NCBI RefSeq assembly: GCF_025685685.1
Contig: NZ_JAGSYH010000008.1
Coordinates: forward strand, 124,001-188,000
Source: Acidicapsa dinghuensis
Lineage (GTDB): Bacteria > Acidobacteriota > Terriglobia > Terriglobales > Acidobacteriaceae
Direction: 5' to 3'
Length of the DNA: 64,000 nt
Shown here: in pieces, positions 8,724 through 17,462 of the stretch
Position numbering within the stretch: the first letter of the stretch is position 1
Layout of the letters: every line of letters starts with the position of its first letter
Program-made: the position numbers and the translations under genes
The notes under the pieces: model-generated
Databases searched by the model: none
The model's input: only the letters and a program-made list of their open reading frames with translations
What the model was told of the DNA's origin: nothing

Positions 8724-8980
8724 CGTTATCCATCCTGTAAGAGATTAGGTTCTTAACATCCTATCTCCGCACAGCGATATCAGCCTTCCTATGTTTTGGG
8801 GATACGGGTGCAACTACCGTGGTAGTCCAGCACGTTCAGGCACGCGTCATACGAGCGCGCAAGACTCCCTACGCCGTTGACACCGCAAGGACACTAATTT
8901 GAGAATCAGATTTTGGGTCCGATCATAACGAGAATCAGCCCGTTTGCATATCTGAAAATTGAACTTCGAAGGGAACTAGT

Positions 8981-9874
8981 TTGAAAGTTTTACTGGAAAG
9001 CCAACTCGGCACAGTCCCGAAAATCGGGCGCGGCAAAGTTCGTGACCTGTATTCCATAGGAGATGCCCTTCTCCTCGTCGCTACAGACCGCATTTCGGCC
9101 TTCGATCACATTCTTGGCTCAGGGATTCCCGGCAAAGGAAAAATCCTCACGCAAATCTCCCTGTTCTGGTTCGAACTGCTCGCGGATATCGTGACGAATC
9201 ACCTGATATCCGCAGACGTCCATGAATTCCCATCGGAACTTCAGCCCTTCGCCGACCAGCTCGAAGGCAGATCCATGCTCGTAAAACGGGCTGAGATGTT
9301 TCCCGTCGAATGCGTGGCTCGCGGATTTCTAGCCGGATCGGGATGGAAGGAATACCTGGGCTCTCAATCGGTGTGCGGCATTTCTCTTCCTGCCGGTCTG
9401 CAAGACGGTTCGCGCCTGCCTGAACCAATCTTCACACCTGCGACCAAGAGCCAGGATAGCTCTCACGACGAGAACATCTCTTTCGATGTCATGCAGTCCG
9501 CCGTCAATCGTGAAGATGCTCTTGAACTCAAGCGGCTCACACTTGCACTGTATAACCGCGCCGCTGCTCATGCAGAAAAGCAAGGCCTCATCCTTGCGGA
9601 TACGAAATTCGAGTTTGGCCGTGTCAACGGAAAAATCATCCTGACCGATGAAGTTCTCACACCTGACTCTTCCCGCTTCTGGGATGCAGCTTTATGGAAG
9701 CCGGGAGGAGCGCAGCCGAGCTTCGACAAACAGTTTGTGCGCGATTATCTCGAAAGCATCCGGTGGAATAAGCAGGCTCCCGCCCCTGCTCTGCCTGACG
9801 ATGTTGTCGAGCGGACTCAGGCGAAATATCTGGAAGCATTTCGCAAACTGACCGGCCGCGAACTCGTTCTATAA
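8981..9874 (+). CDS. purC: Phosphoribosylaminoimidazole-succinocarboxamide synthase
   Basis: SAICAR synthetase of 297 residues, an ATP-dependent ligase joining CAIR and aspartate in step eight of de novo purine synthesis. The N-terminus has the family pattern KIGRGKVRDLYSIGDALLLVATDRISAFD, and the central EIKE-type segment region (PVECVARGFLAGSGWKEY) and the C-terminal DEVLTPDSSRFW motif are present. Length is that of the longer PurC class found in many bacteria. Translation appears to start at TTG 8981 with AAGGGA just upstream; no in-frame ATG lies nearby. It is followed by a CvpA-family gene, an association also seen in proteobacterial purine regulons, although here the two are adjacent only by position. 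Confidence 0.96.
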   Translation: MKVLLESQLGTVPKIGRGKVRDLYSIGDALLLVATDRISAFDHILGSGIPGKGKILTQISLFWFELLADIVTNHLISADVHEFPSELQPFADQLEGRSMLVKRAEMFPVECVARGFLAGSGWKEYLGSQSVCGISLPAGLQDGSRLPEPIFTPATKSQDSSHDENISFDVMQSAVNREDALELKRLTLALYNRAAAHAEKQGLILADTKFEFGRVNGKIILTDEVLTPDSSRFWDAALWKPGGAQPSFDKQFVRDYLESIRWNKQAPAPALPDDVVERTQAKYLEAFRKLTGRELVL

Positions 9875-9955
9875 TCGCCTTCAACGTCTCAGCATCCTAC
9901 ACATGGTGCGGAGCGAAATACACGTCAGGCTCCGGCTGATGAGGATTGCTTCGAG

Positions 9956-10495
9956 ATGAACGTTGTTGACGTGGTGATACTGCTGATGTTGATCGTAAGT
10001 TCGCTGCTCGGCTTTCGCGGTGGCTTCATCAGAAGCGTCTTCTCCCTCATTGGACTGATCGCGGGCATAGCGATTGCAAGCTGGAACTACCTGTTCTTGG
10101 CCTTTCATGTGGAGCCTTTTGTCCATAGTCACGCTCTGGCGAGTGTCATTAGTTTCTGCATCATTGCTTTCCTGGTCATGATCCTGGCCGGCTTGCTGGG
10201 CATACTCATCAGGAGTATCGTCCGGGGTGTTGGGTTAGGTTGGCTCGATCACACCTTCGGCCTGATCTTCGGTATCTTGCGCGGCGCATTGCTTGCAACA
10301 CTATGCGTAGTTCTGCTGGCAGCGTTCTACCCTGATGGAAATCTGTTGAAGGGCGCACGCCTCGCCCCCTACTTCCTGGGCTTCTCTCAAATCACCATCA
10401 CAGTCACTCCTGGAGAATTGAAAACAAAGATCGAAAACGGGCTGCAAGTATTAGAAAAAGACTCGCCCGGATGGCTTCGGCCAGGGAATCCGTAG
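9956..10495 (+). CDS. CvpA family membrane protein
   Basis: Integral membrane protein of 179 residues with four hydrophobic segments (about 2-22, 26-48, 62-88 and 98-122), matching the CvpA/colicin V production family (NVVDVVILLMLIVSSLLGFRGGFIRSVFSLIG). The molecular role of the family is unclear; it has been linked to colicin export and envelope stress tolerance. The gene lies 81 bases after purC on the same strand, an arrangement with functional precedent since cvpA sits with purF in E. coli. Start at ATG 9956 with ATGAGGATT upstream. A soluble C-terminal tail of about 45 residues follows the last membrane segment. Confidence 0.88.
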   Translation: MNVVDVVILLMLIVSSLLGFRGGFIRSVFSLIGLIAGIAIASWNYLFLAFHVEPFVHSHALASVISFCIIAFLVMILAGLLGILIRSIVRGVGLGWLDHTFGLIFGILRGALLATLCVVLLAAFYPDGNLLKGARLAPYFLGFSQITITVTPGELKTKIENGLQVLEKDSPGWLRPGNP

Positions 10496-10565
10496 TTCTG
10501 CACAGGAGAATCACAGGACAGATTGACGGCAGCCATGGCAATCTATTGAGACACGAGGACGAAAC

Positions 10566-10847
10566 GTGAAGCGCGAACTGGACAACCTAGTCACCCAGAT
10601 GCATTCCACAGGCATTCGTTATGAGGATGCCGTCAAACAGTTCAAACGGCAGTACCTGCTTGAAGTCCTGCGGGCCAACCGCGGCAATCAGTGTAAAGCT
10701 GCCGAAGAACTGGGCATGCACCGCAACACGCTTAGCCGGACGATGGCCGAGCTATCTCTGGATGTGGCGGAAGTTCGTGCCGGCCTCAAGCGTCCCGTGC
10801 GCAGCGAACGTCTATTGAGTGGTGTTCTACATCAACAGGTTCGCTAA
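10566..10847 (+). CDS. Small Fis-type helix-turn-helix protein
   Basis: Protein of 93 residues carrying a Fis-family HTH (HTH_8) at about residues 20-65, seen in YEDAVKQFKRQYLLEVLRANRGNQCKAAEELGMHRNTLSRTMAEL. This fold is the DNA-binding end of NtrC-type activators and of Fis itself. Here it stands alone without AAA+ or receiver domains, so it may act as a nucleoid-associated protein or a simple regulator. GTG start at 10566 with GAGGAC seven bases upstream. It follows cvpA by 70 bases in the same direction and may be cotranscribed. The C-terminal 25 residues are basic and unassigned. Confidence 0.82.
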   Translation: MKRELDNLVTQMHSTGIRYEDAVKQFKRQYLLEVLRANRGNQCKAAEELGMHRNTLSRTMAELSLDVAEVRAGLKRPVRSERLLSGVLHQQVR

Positions 10848-11014
10848 CGCCGTTTGGAGGGAAATTTCACCTCTTCCACCCGGATCCGTCTCCAAACAGA
10901 ACATTGCCGGCGTAAACACTCTTGCCATCTTGGCGTTAGCTCTCGTTCACTGAGGTTCTCTGCGTTCCTGTGCGGCTGAATGCAGCAACGGAGATACACT
11001 AAGGTGTGTAGATA

Positions 11015-11788
11015 ATGGCAGATTCTATTTCCAGCACCGGTACGCCACCTCGTGTCTCGATACGCGAGGATTTCCTGTGGGATGCTCAGGATGCGTATCT
11101 CTTCGACATCGACGGCACGTTGTTGCGCAGCCGCGATCGCATTCACTTCAATTCTTTCTCAAGCAGCATCCACGAGGTCACGGGCTTTGAGGTCTCGCTG
11201 ACCGGCGTGGTTCTGCACGGTGGCACCGATACCGCAATCCTTCGCGAAGCATTTGAACGCGCGGGAGTTCCTCTGGAGGCATGGGAACCACAACTGGAAG
11301 CTGTTCTCGATGTAATGCGAAGAACCGTCGAGAAACGGCGGACCGAGATGGACCTCTGGGTTATGCCCGGCGTAGAAGAAACCCTTGCGCATCTCTCACA
11401 CCGAAAGGCTCTACTGGGCCTGGCTACCGGCAATCTCGAACTGATCGGCTGGATCAAAGTCGAAGAGGTTGGATTGCGCGAGTGGTTCCGCTTTGGCGGC
11501 TTCAGCGACAACTTTACGGTCCGCGCCGATATGATTGCGTATGCCGCGTCCAAGGCGAGAGAAATCAAAGGCCTGGATGCCTCCGTTTGTGTCGTAGGCG
11601 ATACTCCCAGGGATATCGAGGCAGCGCGAGCAAATTCCCTGCCCGTCATCGCAGTCGCCACAGGCCATTACTCTTTTGATGAACTCGCGTCACTAAAACC
11701 AGATGTTTGCGCAACCTCCCTCAAAGCATTAATGGAAACAACGCAGTCCAGGCTCAACCTTGCATATCAAGGCGGTGTAATCGCTTGA
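11015..11788 (+). CDS. HAD-superfamily phosphatase (phosphoglycolate phosphatase-like)
   Basis: Haloacid-dehalogenase-family hydrolase of 257 residues. Motif I is FDIDGTLL with nucleophile Asp31 and Asp33; motif II is LLGLATGN; motif IV is VVGDTPRDIEAARAN, with a cap domain between motifs I and II. The overall pattern resembles Gph-type phosphoglycolate phosphatases, but substrate cannot be deduced. ATG at 11015 is preceded by AAGGTG with eight-base spacing. Its stop codon overlaps the TTG start of the secretin-like gene (TTGA), so the two are probably translationally coupled. That coupling with an envelope protein is odd, since no functional link is obvious. Confidence 0.88.
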   Translation: MADSISSTGTPPRVSIREDFLWDAQDAYLFDIDGTLLRSRDRIHFNSFSSSIHEVTGFEVSLTGVVLHGGTDTAILREAFERAGVPLEAWEPQLEAVLDVMRRTVEKRRTEMDLWVMPGVEETLAHLSHRKALLGLATGNLELIGWIKVEEVGLREWFRFGGFSDNFTVRADMIAYAASKAREIKGLDASVCVVGDTPRDIEAARANSLPVIAVATGHYSFDELASLKPDVCATSLKALMETTQSRLNLAYQGGVIA

Positions 11789-13791
11789 CCCGTCTGAAGC
11801 CATGGCTGTGCCTGCTCATGATGCTGCCAGCGTCATCCATGTTGTACTGCCAGGCAACAGCGACTCCCGCTCAGAGCACATCCGCACAATCAACGCCATC
11901 TGCGTCAGGTCCTTCGGCTCCCCCCTCCAAAACGAAGAAGGAAGACAAATCCACTGGAGTAAAGAACGGCAAGCCGGTAGCCACAAGCGAACTGCATGCA
12001 CAACGCAAGGCTGCGAAACTATATCTGAAGGGCGTCGCTCTCCTCAAAAAGGAGCAGTCTCCCGAGCGCACGGAACAAGCATGGAAGCTGCTGCAACAGG
12101 CCGTCGAGCTTGAGCCTGATAACACTACCTACCGCGATGCTGCAGCTCTTGCCAAGCAAAGCACAGTTACCCAGCTCGTCCAGCAGGCGAGCCGCGAGCG
12201 TGACGGCGGAGCCTCCAGCGACTCGGCAAAGCTGCTGCTGCAAGCTTTAACGATCGATCCAAGCAGCCCTGAAGTCATAGAGCATCTCAACCAGCTCGCA
12301 AACTCCAAAGCTGCAATGAAGCCCGGCATTACTGCGCACGAAGCAATCAGCCTGGACTCCGGCACTCCTAAACACGAAGATACGGTAGGCTACGGCCCTG
12401 TAGTACTGAAACCTGTAGAGGCCAAACACAGCTTCCATCTGAGGGCAAGCGAACATCAGATCATTCAGGATGTTTTTCGTGCCTATGGTATCGATGCTTC
12501 CGTAGACGACAGCGTTCAAAGCCGGTCCGAAAAGCTGGATATCGATGACGCAACGTTTGCTGAGGCAACACGAGCTGTGGGCATCTTGACCGATTCATTC
12601 TATGAGCCGCTCGACCCGCACCGCGTTATCGTTGCGCGAGATACCCGCGAAAACCGCGCCACCTACGAACATCAGCAGTTGGAAACTCTATATCTGCCAG
12701 GGTTGGGTGAAAAGGATGTAACCAGCGTTACTGAGGTTGCGCACAACGTCTTCGGGGCTACTCAAGCCACCATGCAACCCAATCATGGCACGCTCACTAT
12801 TCGCGCTCCGGAAAAGACTCTCGCTGCATTCAATACAACAATGCAAATGCTCGAAGATGGTAAAAGCCAGGTCGATCTGAATGTAAAGATCATCCAGCTC
12901 GCGCATATTTCGGACCGGGAGACAGGCGCAACATTTTTCCAGCAGACAAGCATTTATAACGTAGCCTCCGAGATCAATTCCGTTCTCAGTCAGAACCAGT
13001 CCGCCGTTCAGCAGATCATCTCTTCTGGACTCGTGCCCAACTCCAGCACGCTTGCTAATCAAATCGAGATACTGGCGATCCTGGTCGCATCTGGAGATTT
13101 GACCGGCACGCCGTTCAATCAGGGATTTCTTCCCTTTGGCGGCGGCTTGACGCAAAGCATTCTCTCCCCCGGTCCTGCCACGCTCACCATGAGCCTCAAT
13201 AGCAGTGACACCCGCATGCTGGACGATATTCACCTGCAGTTGGAAGACGATGAACAAGGCACAATGAAAATCGGAGAACGCTATCCGATTGAGACTTCGT
13301 CTTACTCTTCCGTAGCGCTTCCCTCTTCTATCACCGGAGTCAGTTCCTCTGCGTTAAGTCAGACTGCAAATGAAACCATACCGCAGGTGCAATATGAAGA
13401 CCTCGGAATGACGCTTAAGGCAACTCCGAAGGTATTGCGATCAGGTGATGTCACCATCAGCCTCGATCTCAAGATGGAATCGCTGGAGGGCTCGAGCCTC
13501 AATGACATCCCCATCTTGAACAATCAGCAGTTTACCGGCGTGCTCTCGCTGAAGGCGGGCACAACCGCTGTGTTGGTCAGCGATCTTTCTAAAACAGAAT
13601 CAAGAGCACTTAATGGCCTGCCCGGCATCAGCGACATTCCAGGTCTTGAAGACGTAAGCGACATAACCCGCGATCAGAATGTCGCCCGGTTGCTGATTCT
13701 GATCACACCTACGGTAACCCGGAATCCACGGGCGACCGGCCACGGTCCCATGCTGACACTGGAAAAATCAACCGGAACAGGAGTTCGCTAA
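11785..13791 (+). CDS. Secretin-domain (type II/III secretion, PilQ-like) exported protein
   Basis: Exported protein of about 668 residues. I place the start at TTG 11785, which overlaps the preceding stop codon, has AAGGCGG upstream and gives a clean signal peptide (MTRLKPWLCLLMMLPASSMLYCQA). The frame is open from an earlier TTG at 11707. After a Thr/Ser/Pro-rich linker come two TPR-like helical stretches (about residues 75-180), a central region with secretin N-type folds, and a C-terminal secretin domain (about 365-640). The secretin domain shows LSLKAGTTAVLVSDL and ARLLILITPTVTR. Secretins form outer-membrane gated channels in type II, type III and type IV pilus systems. No other secretion gene lies nearby, so the partner machinery is not in this window. 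Confidence 0.8.
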   Translation: MTRLKPWLCLLMMLPASSMLYCQATATPAQSTSAQSTPSASGPSAPPSKTKKEDKSTGVKNGKPVATSELHAQRKAAKLYLKGVALLKKEQSPERTEQAWKLLQQAVELEPDNTTYRDAAALAKQSTVTQLVQQASRERDGGASSDSAKLLLQALTIDPSSPEVIEHLNQLANSKAAMKPGITAHEAISLDSGTPKHEDTVGYGPVVLKPVEAKHSFHLRASEHQIIQDVFRAYGIDASVDDSVQSRSEKLDIDDATFAEATRAVGILTDSFYEPLDPHRVIVARDTRENRATYEHQQLETLYLPGLGEKDVTSVTEVAHNVFGATQATMQPNHGTLTIRAPEKTLAAFNTTMQMLEDGKSQVDLNVKIIQLAHISDRETGATFFQQTSIYNVASEINSVLSQNQSAVQQIISSGLVPNSSTLANQIEILAILVASGDLTGTPFNQGFLPFGGGLTQSILSPGPATLTMSLNSSDTRMLDDIHLQLEDDEQGTMKIGERYPIETSSYSSVALPSSITGVSSSALSQTANETIPQVQYEDLGMTLKATPKVLRSGDVTISLDLKMESLEGSSLNDIPILNNQQFTGVLSLKAGTTAVLVSDLSKTESRALNGLPGISDIPGLEDVSDITRDQNVARLLILITPTVTRNPRATGHGPMLTLEKSTGTGVR

Positions 13792-13822
13792 GCTCGCAAC
13801 CCTTCCCGCATGCAGAAAAGAA

Positions 13823-13857
13823 AAGGACGTTGAGGCGAAGCCAGCCTCAACGTCCTT
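13823..13857. terminator. Bidirectional terminator between convergent genes
   Basis: Perfect 14-base inverted repeat AAGGACGTTGAGGC / GCCTCAACGTCCTT with a seven-base loop. It lies between the convergent secretin-like gene (ends 13791) and the thioredoxin-like gene (ends 13879). An A-rich stretch precedes it on the plus strand, giving T residues for the minus transcript. Confidence 0.8.
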
Positions 13858-13878
13858 CGTCCTTAATCGTTTGGTTGA

Positions 13879-14898
13879 CTACTTCGCAGGGCCGTCGTTG
13901 CTTGCGTGATAAGTAATCATCTGCTTCAACACGTTGTAGTCGGCATTTCCAAGCGGCACCAAACGCCCGTTGATCGCCAGTGTCGGCGTCTGATTTACGC
14001 TCAGATCCTTTGCAAGCTGAGCGCTTGCATCCACCGTAGCCTTGGTTTCGGGGGTCTTCGAACATGCCTCGACCTTATCCGGATCCTGGCCTGCCTTGGT
14101 AACAGCACTGTTCAGAGTCAGCGTTGCGCCGTCGTCGGTCGCCAATCCAGCCTGCCCCTCGAATACCGCGCTCGCATAATCAAAGAAGGCTTTGTTTCCG
14201 CCAAGTTTTGCTACGCACACTCCGTACGCAGCCGAACGAAATGCCTGCGGATGCTGAGCGAGCGGGAAGTTCTCGAAAACGAAATGAGCATTCGGAAAGT
14301 CCGTGAGGATCTTCTGGATCGTAGGTTGTGCCTCTTTGCAATGCGGGCACTGAAAATCGGCGAACTCGACAATCTCAAGATCCTTGCTCGCTCCGCCACT
14401 GGACGGTCCGTTCGCACGCGCTACCAGCGACGTACGATTCTCGGCATAAGGATGCTCTCCAAACGGCAGGATCTCAAGTTGCTGACCGCCGGCAACAAGG
14501 TGCTTCCCATCGGGCAGAACAATGAACTGTAACGCTCCAGTTTCCTTGCGTCCCTTCTCGCCCACCAGCACAATCACATTGCTGACACCCGGAACGTCTG
14601 TCTTCAGAATGCGCGCGACTTCATAAACCCGGTTCGTATCATAACCCCAGGACGCACGCAGAAAGCCCTCCACCTGTTCCTTGGTTGGAGAATCCGCCGT
14701 GAAATCGGAAGGATCTGTCTTCGGAAAGACCGGTTCAACACTGGTCGCTGCAGGAGGAGCTGAAGGCACCGGTGGCACATTGGTTTGCGCCATCAGACGT
14801 GAAGCTGTCGGTGCCGCCAATCCAATGGCGAATACAAAACTTGCTACCTGGCGAAACCGGTTGGCCCCGCTACGACGGCAAAATGATACTGAAGTCAA
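13879..14898 (-). CDS. Exported thioredoxin-fold (DsbA/DsbG-like) protein
   Basis: Protein of about 339 residues with a signal peptide (MTSVSFCRRSG then a hydrophobic run to RLMAQT), a Pro/Ser-rich linker, an unassigned middle domain, and a C-terminal DsbA-type thioredoxin domain. That domain begins at EIVEFADFQCPHC; the CPHC active site is Cys184/Cys187. A cis-Pro loop NQTPTLAINGRLV follows. It likely catalyses disulfide exchange in the periplasm. I place the start at TTG 14898, eight bases after GGAG; the frame is open to 14982, but that start would overlap nadE. It lies downstream of nadE on the same strand, 70 bases away, and may be cotranscribed. Confidence 0.85.
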   Translation of the reverse strand: MTSVSFCRRSGANRFRQVASFVFAIGLAAPTASRLMAQTNVPPVPSAPPAATSVEPVFPKTDPSDFTADSPTKEQVEGFLRASWGYDTNRVYEVARILKTDVPGVSNVIVLVGEKGRKETGALQFIVLPDGKHLVAGGQQLEILPFGEHPYAENRTSLVARANGPSSGGASKDLEIVEFADFQCPHCKEAQPTIQKILTDFPNAHFVFENFPLAQHPQAFRSAAYGVCVAKLGGNKAFFDYASAVFEGQAGLATDDGATLTLNSAVTKAGQDPDKVEACSKTPETKATVDASAQLAKDLSVNQTPTLAINGRLVPLGNADYNVLKQMITYHASNDGPAK

Positions 14899-14968
14899 TC
14901 TCAAATCTCCTTTTTGAGGACAAATTCGTTTCAATCTGTCCGATATCTCCACTCGATCATTACTGCGC

Positions 14969-16627
14969 TTATACCTGAGCACGCGCTGCTATGGGAAACC
15001 TGCGTCCCATTCCGAATGCCTTCGGCGTAACTTTGAGCACAGGGGCTGCCTGCTGGCGTTTGTACTCTGTTCGCTCTACAAGATGGACTACCTGTTCCAC
15101 GGTTCCGACAGGAAAACCGTATTCCGCAACGATCTGCGCGCTGCCCTCATACCGTTCTACATACGCTTCAAGGATCGGATCAAGCACTTCGTAAGGCGGT
15201 AACGAGTCCGTGTCCTTCTGATCGGGCCGCAGCTCCGCCGATGGCGCCTTAGTCAATATTGCCTCTGGGATAATCCCTCTATCGCGATTCACCCACCGGC
15301 TCAAGGCATATACCCTTGTTTTCACCAGATCCCCAATCACCGCCAAAGCACCCACCATGTCCCCATAAAGAGTGCAGTAGCCTACCGACATCTCTGACTT
15401 ATTACCCGTGGTCAGCACAAGGGAGCCAAACTTATTCGAGAGCGCCATCAGCAAAGTGCCGCGTATCCGCGACTGCAGATTCTCCTCCGTAATATCCGGC
15501 TGTTTTCCGGCAAAGACCGGATCGAGAGTTCGAACAAATTCCTGAAAGAGCGGTGCGATCGGCAAAATCTCAAATCGAATGCCAAGATTCTGCGCCAGCT
15601 TCCTGCTGTCGTCGACAGAACCACCCGAAGAGTATTGGCTCGGCATGCCTAGACCAATCACATTCTCAGGGCCCAGCGCATCCACGGCAATGCTCGCCAC
15701 AAGCGCCGAATCGATGCCGCCACTCAAACCGACAATCGCCTTCCGGAAACCCGTCTTGTAAACATAATCGCGAGTGCCCAGCACCAGGGCTCTATACGCT
15801 TCTGAGGTCTCCTGCTCGTCACCGTTCTCCTCTTCCTCGAACGCCTGCCCGGTGACAGTCTGGCTCTCAATCGTCACAACATCCTCGGCAAACGATGCCG
15901 CTGCGCCGATAACGGTGCCGTCGGGAGCCAGGCCAAAAGACGATCCATCGAAGATAAGGCTGTCATTACCGCCGACCTGATTCGAGATGAATACGGGAAT
16001 CTTATGCCGTTGCGCAATGGCAGCAAGCATGCGGTACCGCGTCTGCCGCTTGCCGTGCCAGAACGGAGAAGCGGAGATATTGATCAGGATCGTCGGCTTC
16101 TGGCGCATCAGGTCTTCAACAGGATCAACATCATAAAAACGATGCGGCCAGAAATACTTATCGTTCCACGCATCTTCGCAAATGGTTACAGCAAGGCGTT
16201 CACCTTCAAAATCGATCACATGCTGCGACCGCGCCGGGCAAAAATACCGTTGCTCATCAAAAACGTCGTAGAACGGAAGCAGCATCTTATGCTGCTCCAG
16301 CAATATTTTCCCCTTATCCAATAGAACCGCGGCATTGACCGCAGGTTTGCACGCTCCCGCTGGCGCAGGCAGCGCAACACCCACCAGCACCGCTGTCGAA
16401 AGCGATGCTGTGGCCTGCCGGAGTTCTTCCAGGGCCGTCGCACAACGCTTAAGAAAGACAGGCTTGTCCAGCAGATCCGCCGGCCAATATCCACAGATCG
16501 AGAGTTCGGAAAAAATGGTTAGCCGCGCTCCAGAATCGGCAGCGCGCCGGCTTGCAGTAACGATTTTCGAGAGGTTACCCGTGAAATCCCCAACGGTGGG
16601 ATCAATCTGTGCTATCGCGACTTTCAC
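14969..16627 (-). CDS. nadE: Glutamine-dependent NAD+ synthetase
   Basis: NAD synthetase of 552 residues, catalysing the last step of NAD biosynthesis: amidation of nicotinic acid adenine dinucleotide with ammonia from glutamine. The N-terminal nitrilase-type glutaminase domain shows the Glu-Lys-Cys triad: Glu41 in IFSELSICGY, Lys114 in EQHKMLLPFYDVFDE and Cys150 in VTICEDAWND. The C-terminal synthetase domain has the PP-loop GLSGGIDSAL (300-309) and the TGNKSEMSVGYCTLYGDM motif. The protein ends MGRRFPIA. Length is typical of the two-domain enzyme. It precedes the thioredoxin-like gene on the same strand and diverges from the metallophosphoesterase gene. Confidence 0.97.
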   Translation of the reverse strand: MKVAIAQIDPTVGDFTGNLSKIVTASRRAADSGARLTIFSELSICGYWPADLLDKPVFLKRCATALEELRQATASLSTAVLVGVALPAPAGACKPAVNAAVLLDKGKILLEQHKMLLPFYDVFDEQRYFCPARSQHVIDFEGERLAVTICEDAWNDKYFWPHRFYDVDPVEDLMRQKPTILINISASPFWHGKRQTRYRMLAAIAQRHKIPVFISNQVGGNDSLIFDGSSFGLAPDGTVIGAAASFAEDVVTIESQTVTGQAFEEEENGDEQETSEAYRALVLGTRDYVYKTGFRKAIVGLSGGIDSALVASIAVDALGPENVIGLGMPSQYSSGGSVDDSRKLAQNLGIRFEILPIAPLFQEFVRTLDPVFAGKQPDITEENLQSRIRGTLLMALSNKFGSLVLTTGNKSEMSVGYCTLYGDMVGALAVIGDLVKTRVYALSRWVNRDRGIIPEAILTKAPSAELRPDQKDTDSLPPYEVLDPILEAYVERYEGSAQIVAEYGFPVGTVEQVVHLVERTEYKRQQAAPVLKVTPKAFGMGRRFPIAARAQV

Positions 16628-16728
16628 ATCTCCAGTCTAAAACAGCGAAAAAGGCGCACTCAGACCGCGTCCTTCTATTCCGCGAGGGGACTTATGTAGC
16701 ATGTCTCCAATTGAAGATTCGACAACGT

Positions 16729-17451
16729 ATGCCCCGCATCGCCATTCTTTCCGATATTCACGGCAATCTCACCGCATTTGATGCGGTTCTTAAAGACCTG
16801 CAAATAACCGCGCCCGATTTAGTGCTTCATGGTGGCGACCTTGCCGATGGCGGCAGTGCTCCAGCAGCTATCGTCGATCGAATTCAGGAGCTTGGATGGC
16901 CGGGAGTCCTGGGCAATACTGACGAGATGCTTTTTCACCCGGAAGCGCTCGAAACATTTGCGGCAGGCAAACCTGCGTTGAACGCATTGTTTGACGTTAT
17001 CCGGCGTATGGCCTCGGCAACTCGCGAAGAACTCGGTGACGAACGCCTTGCGTGGTTAAGCACACTGCCTTCCACTCAGCACATCGAAGACGTCTCTTTG
17101 CTGCATGCAAGCCCGAATAGCGTTTGGCACGCACCCGCTCCCGATGTTGAAGACAAGATTCTCGAAGAGGCCTATCGACCGTTTAACAGCAAGGTCATAG
17201 TCTACGGGCACATTCACCACGCCTTTATTCGCATGACAACCACTAGGTTATATATCAATTCCGGCAGCGTAGGCCTTCCCTACGATGGCGATCCACGCGC
17301 GAGCTATGTCCTTATCGACGGCCACGAGGCGCAGATCCGGAGAGTAGAGTACGACCTGCATCGTGAGATCGCCGCTCTACGCAGAAAAGGAAATCCAGCT
17401 TGTGAGTGGATTGCCGACATGCTCTCTACTGCAAGAGCACAGATGCCGTGA
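16729..17451 (+). CDS. Calcineurin-like metallophosphoesterase
   Basis: Metallophosphoesterase of 240 residues from ATG 16729, beginning MPRIAILSDIHGN. The family motifs are in order: DIHGN (9-13), GGDLADGG, GNTDE in place of the usual GNHD/E, a later His in LLHASP, and GHIHHAF for the last metal ligands. This resembles YfcE-like or MJ0936-like phosphodiesterases, which bind two metal ions; the substrate is unknown. An open frame extends to 16609 but would overlap nadE, so I prefer the internal start. It converges on the sugar transferase gene with only 11 bases between stop codons. Confidence 0.85.
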   Translation: MPRIAILSDIHGNLTAFDAVLKDLQITAPDLVLHGGDLADGGSAPAAIVDRIQELGWPGVLGNTDEMLFHPEALETFAAGKPALNALFDVIRRMASATREELGDERLAWLSTLPSTQHIEDVSLLHASPNSVWHAPAPDVEDKILEEAYRPFNSKVIVYGHIHHAFIRMTTTRLYINSGSVGLPYDGDPRASYVLIDGHEAQIRRVEYDLHREIAALRRKGNPACEWIADMLSTARAQMP

Positions 17452-17462
17452 AGCCGATAAGC

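Noticed and set aside
8901..8938. Direct repeat GAGAATCAG before purC
   Set aside because: Nine bases, only two copies, no symmetry; could easily be chance.
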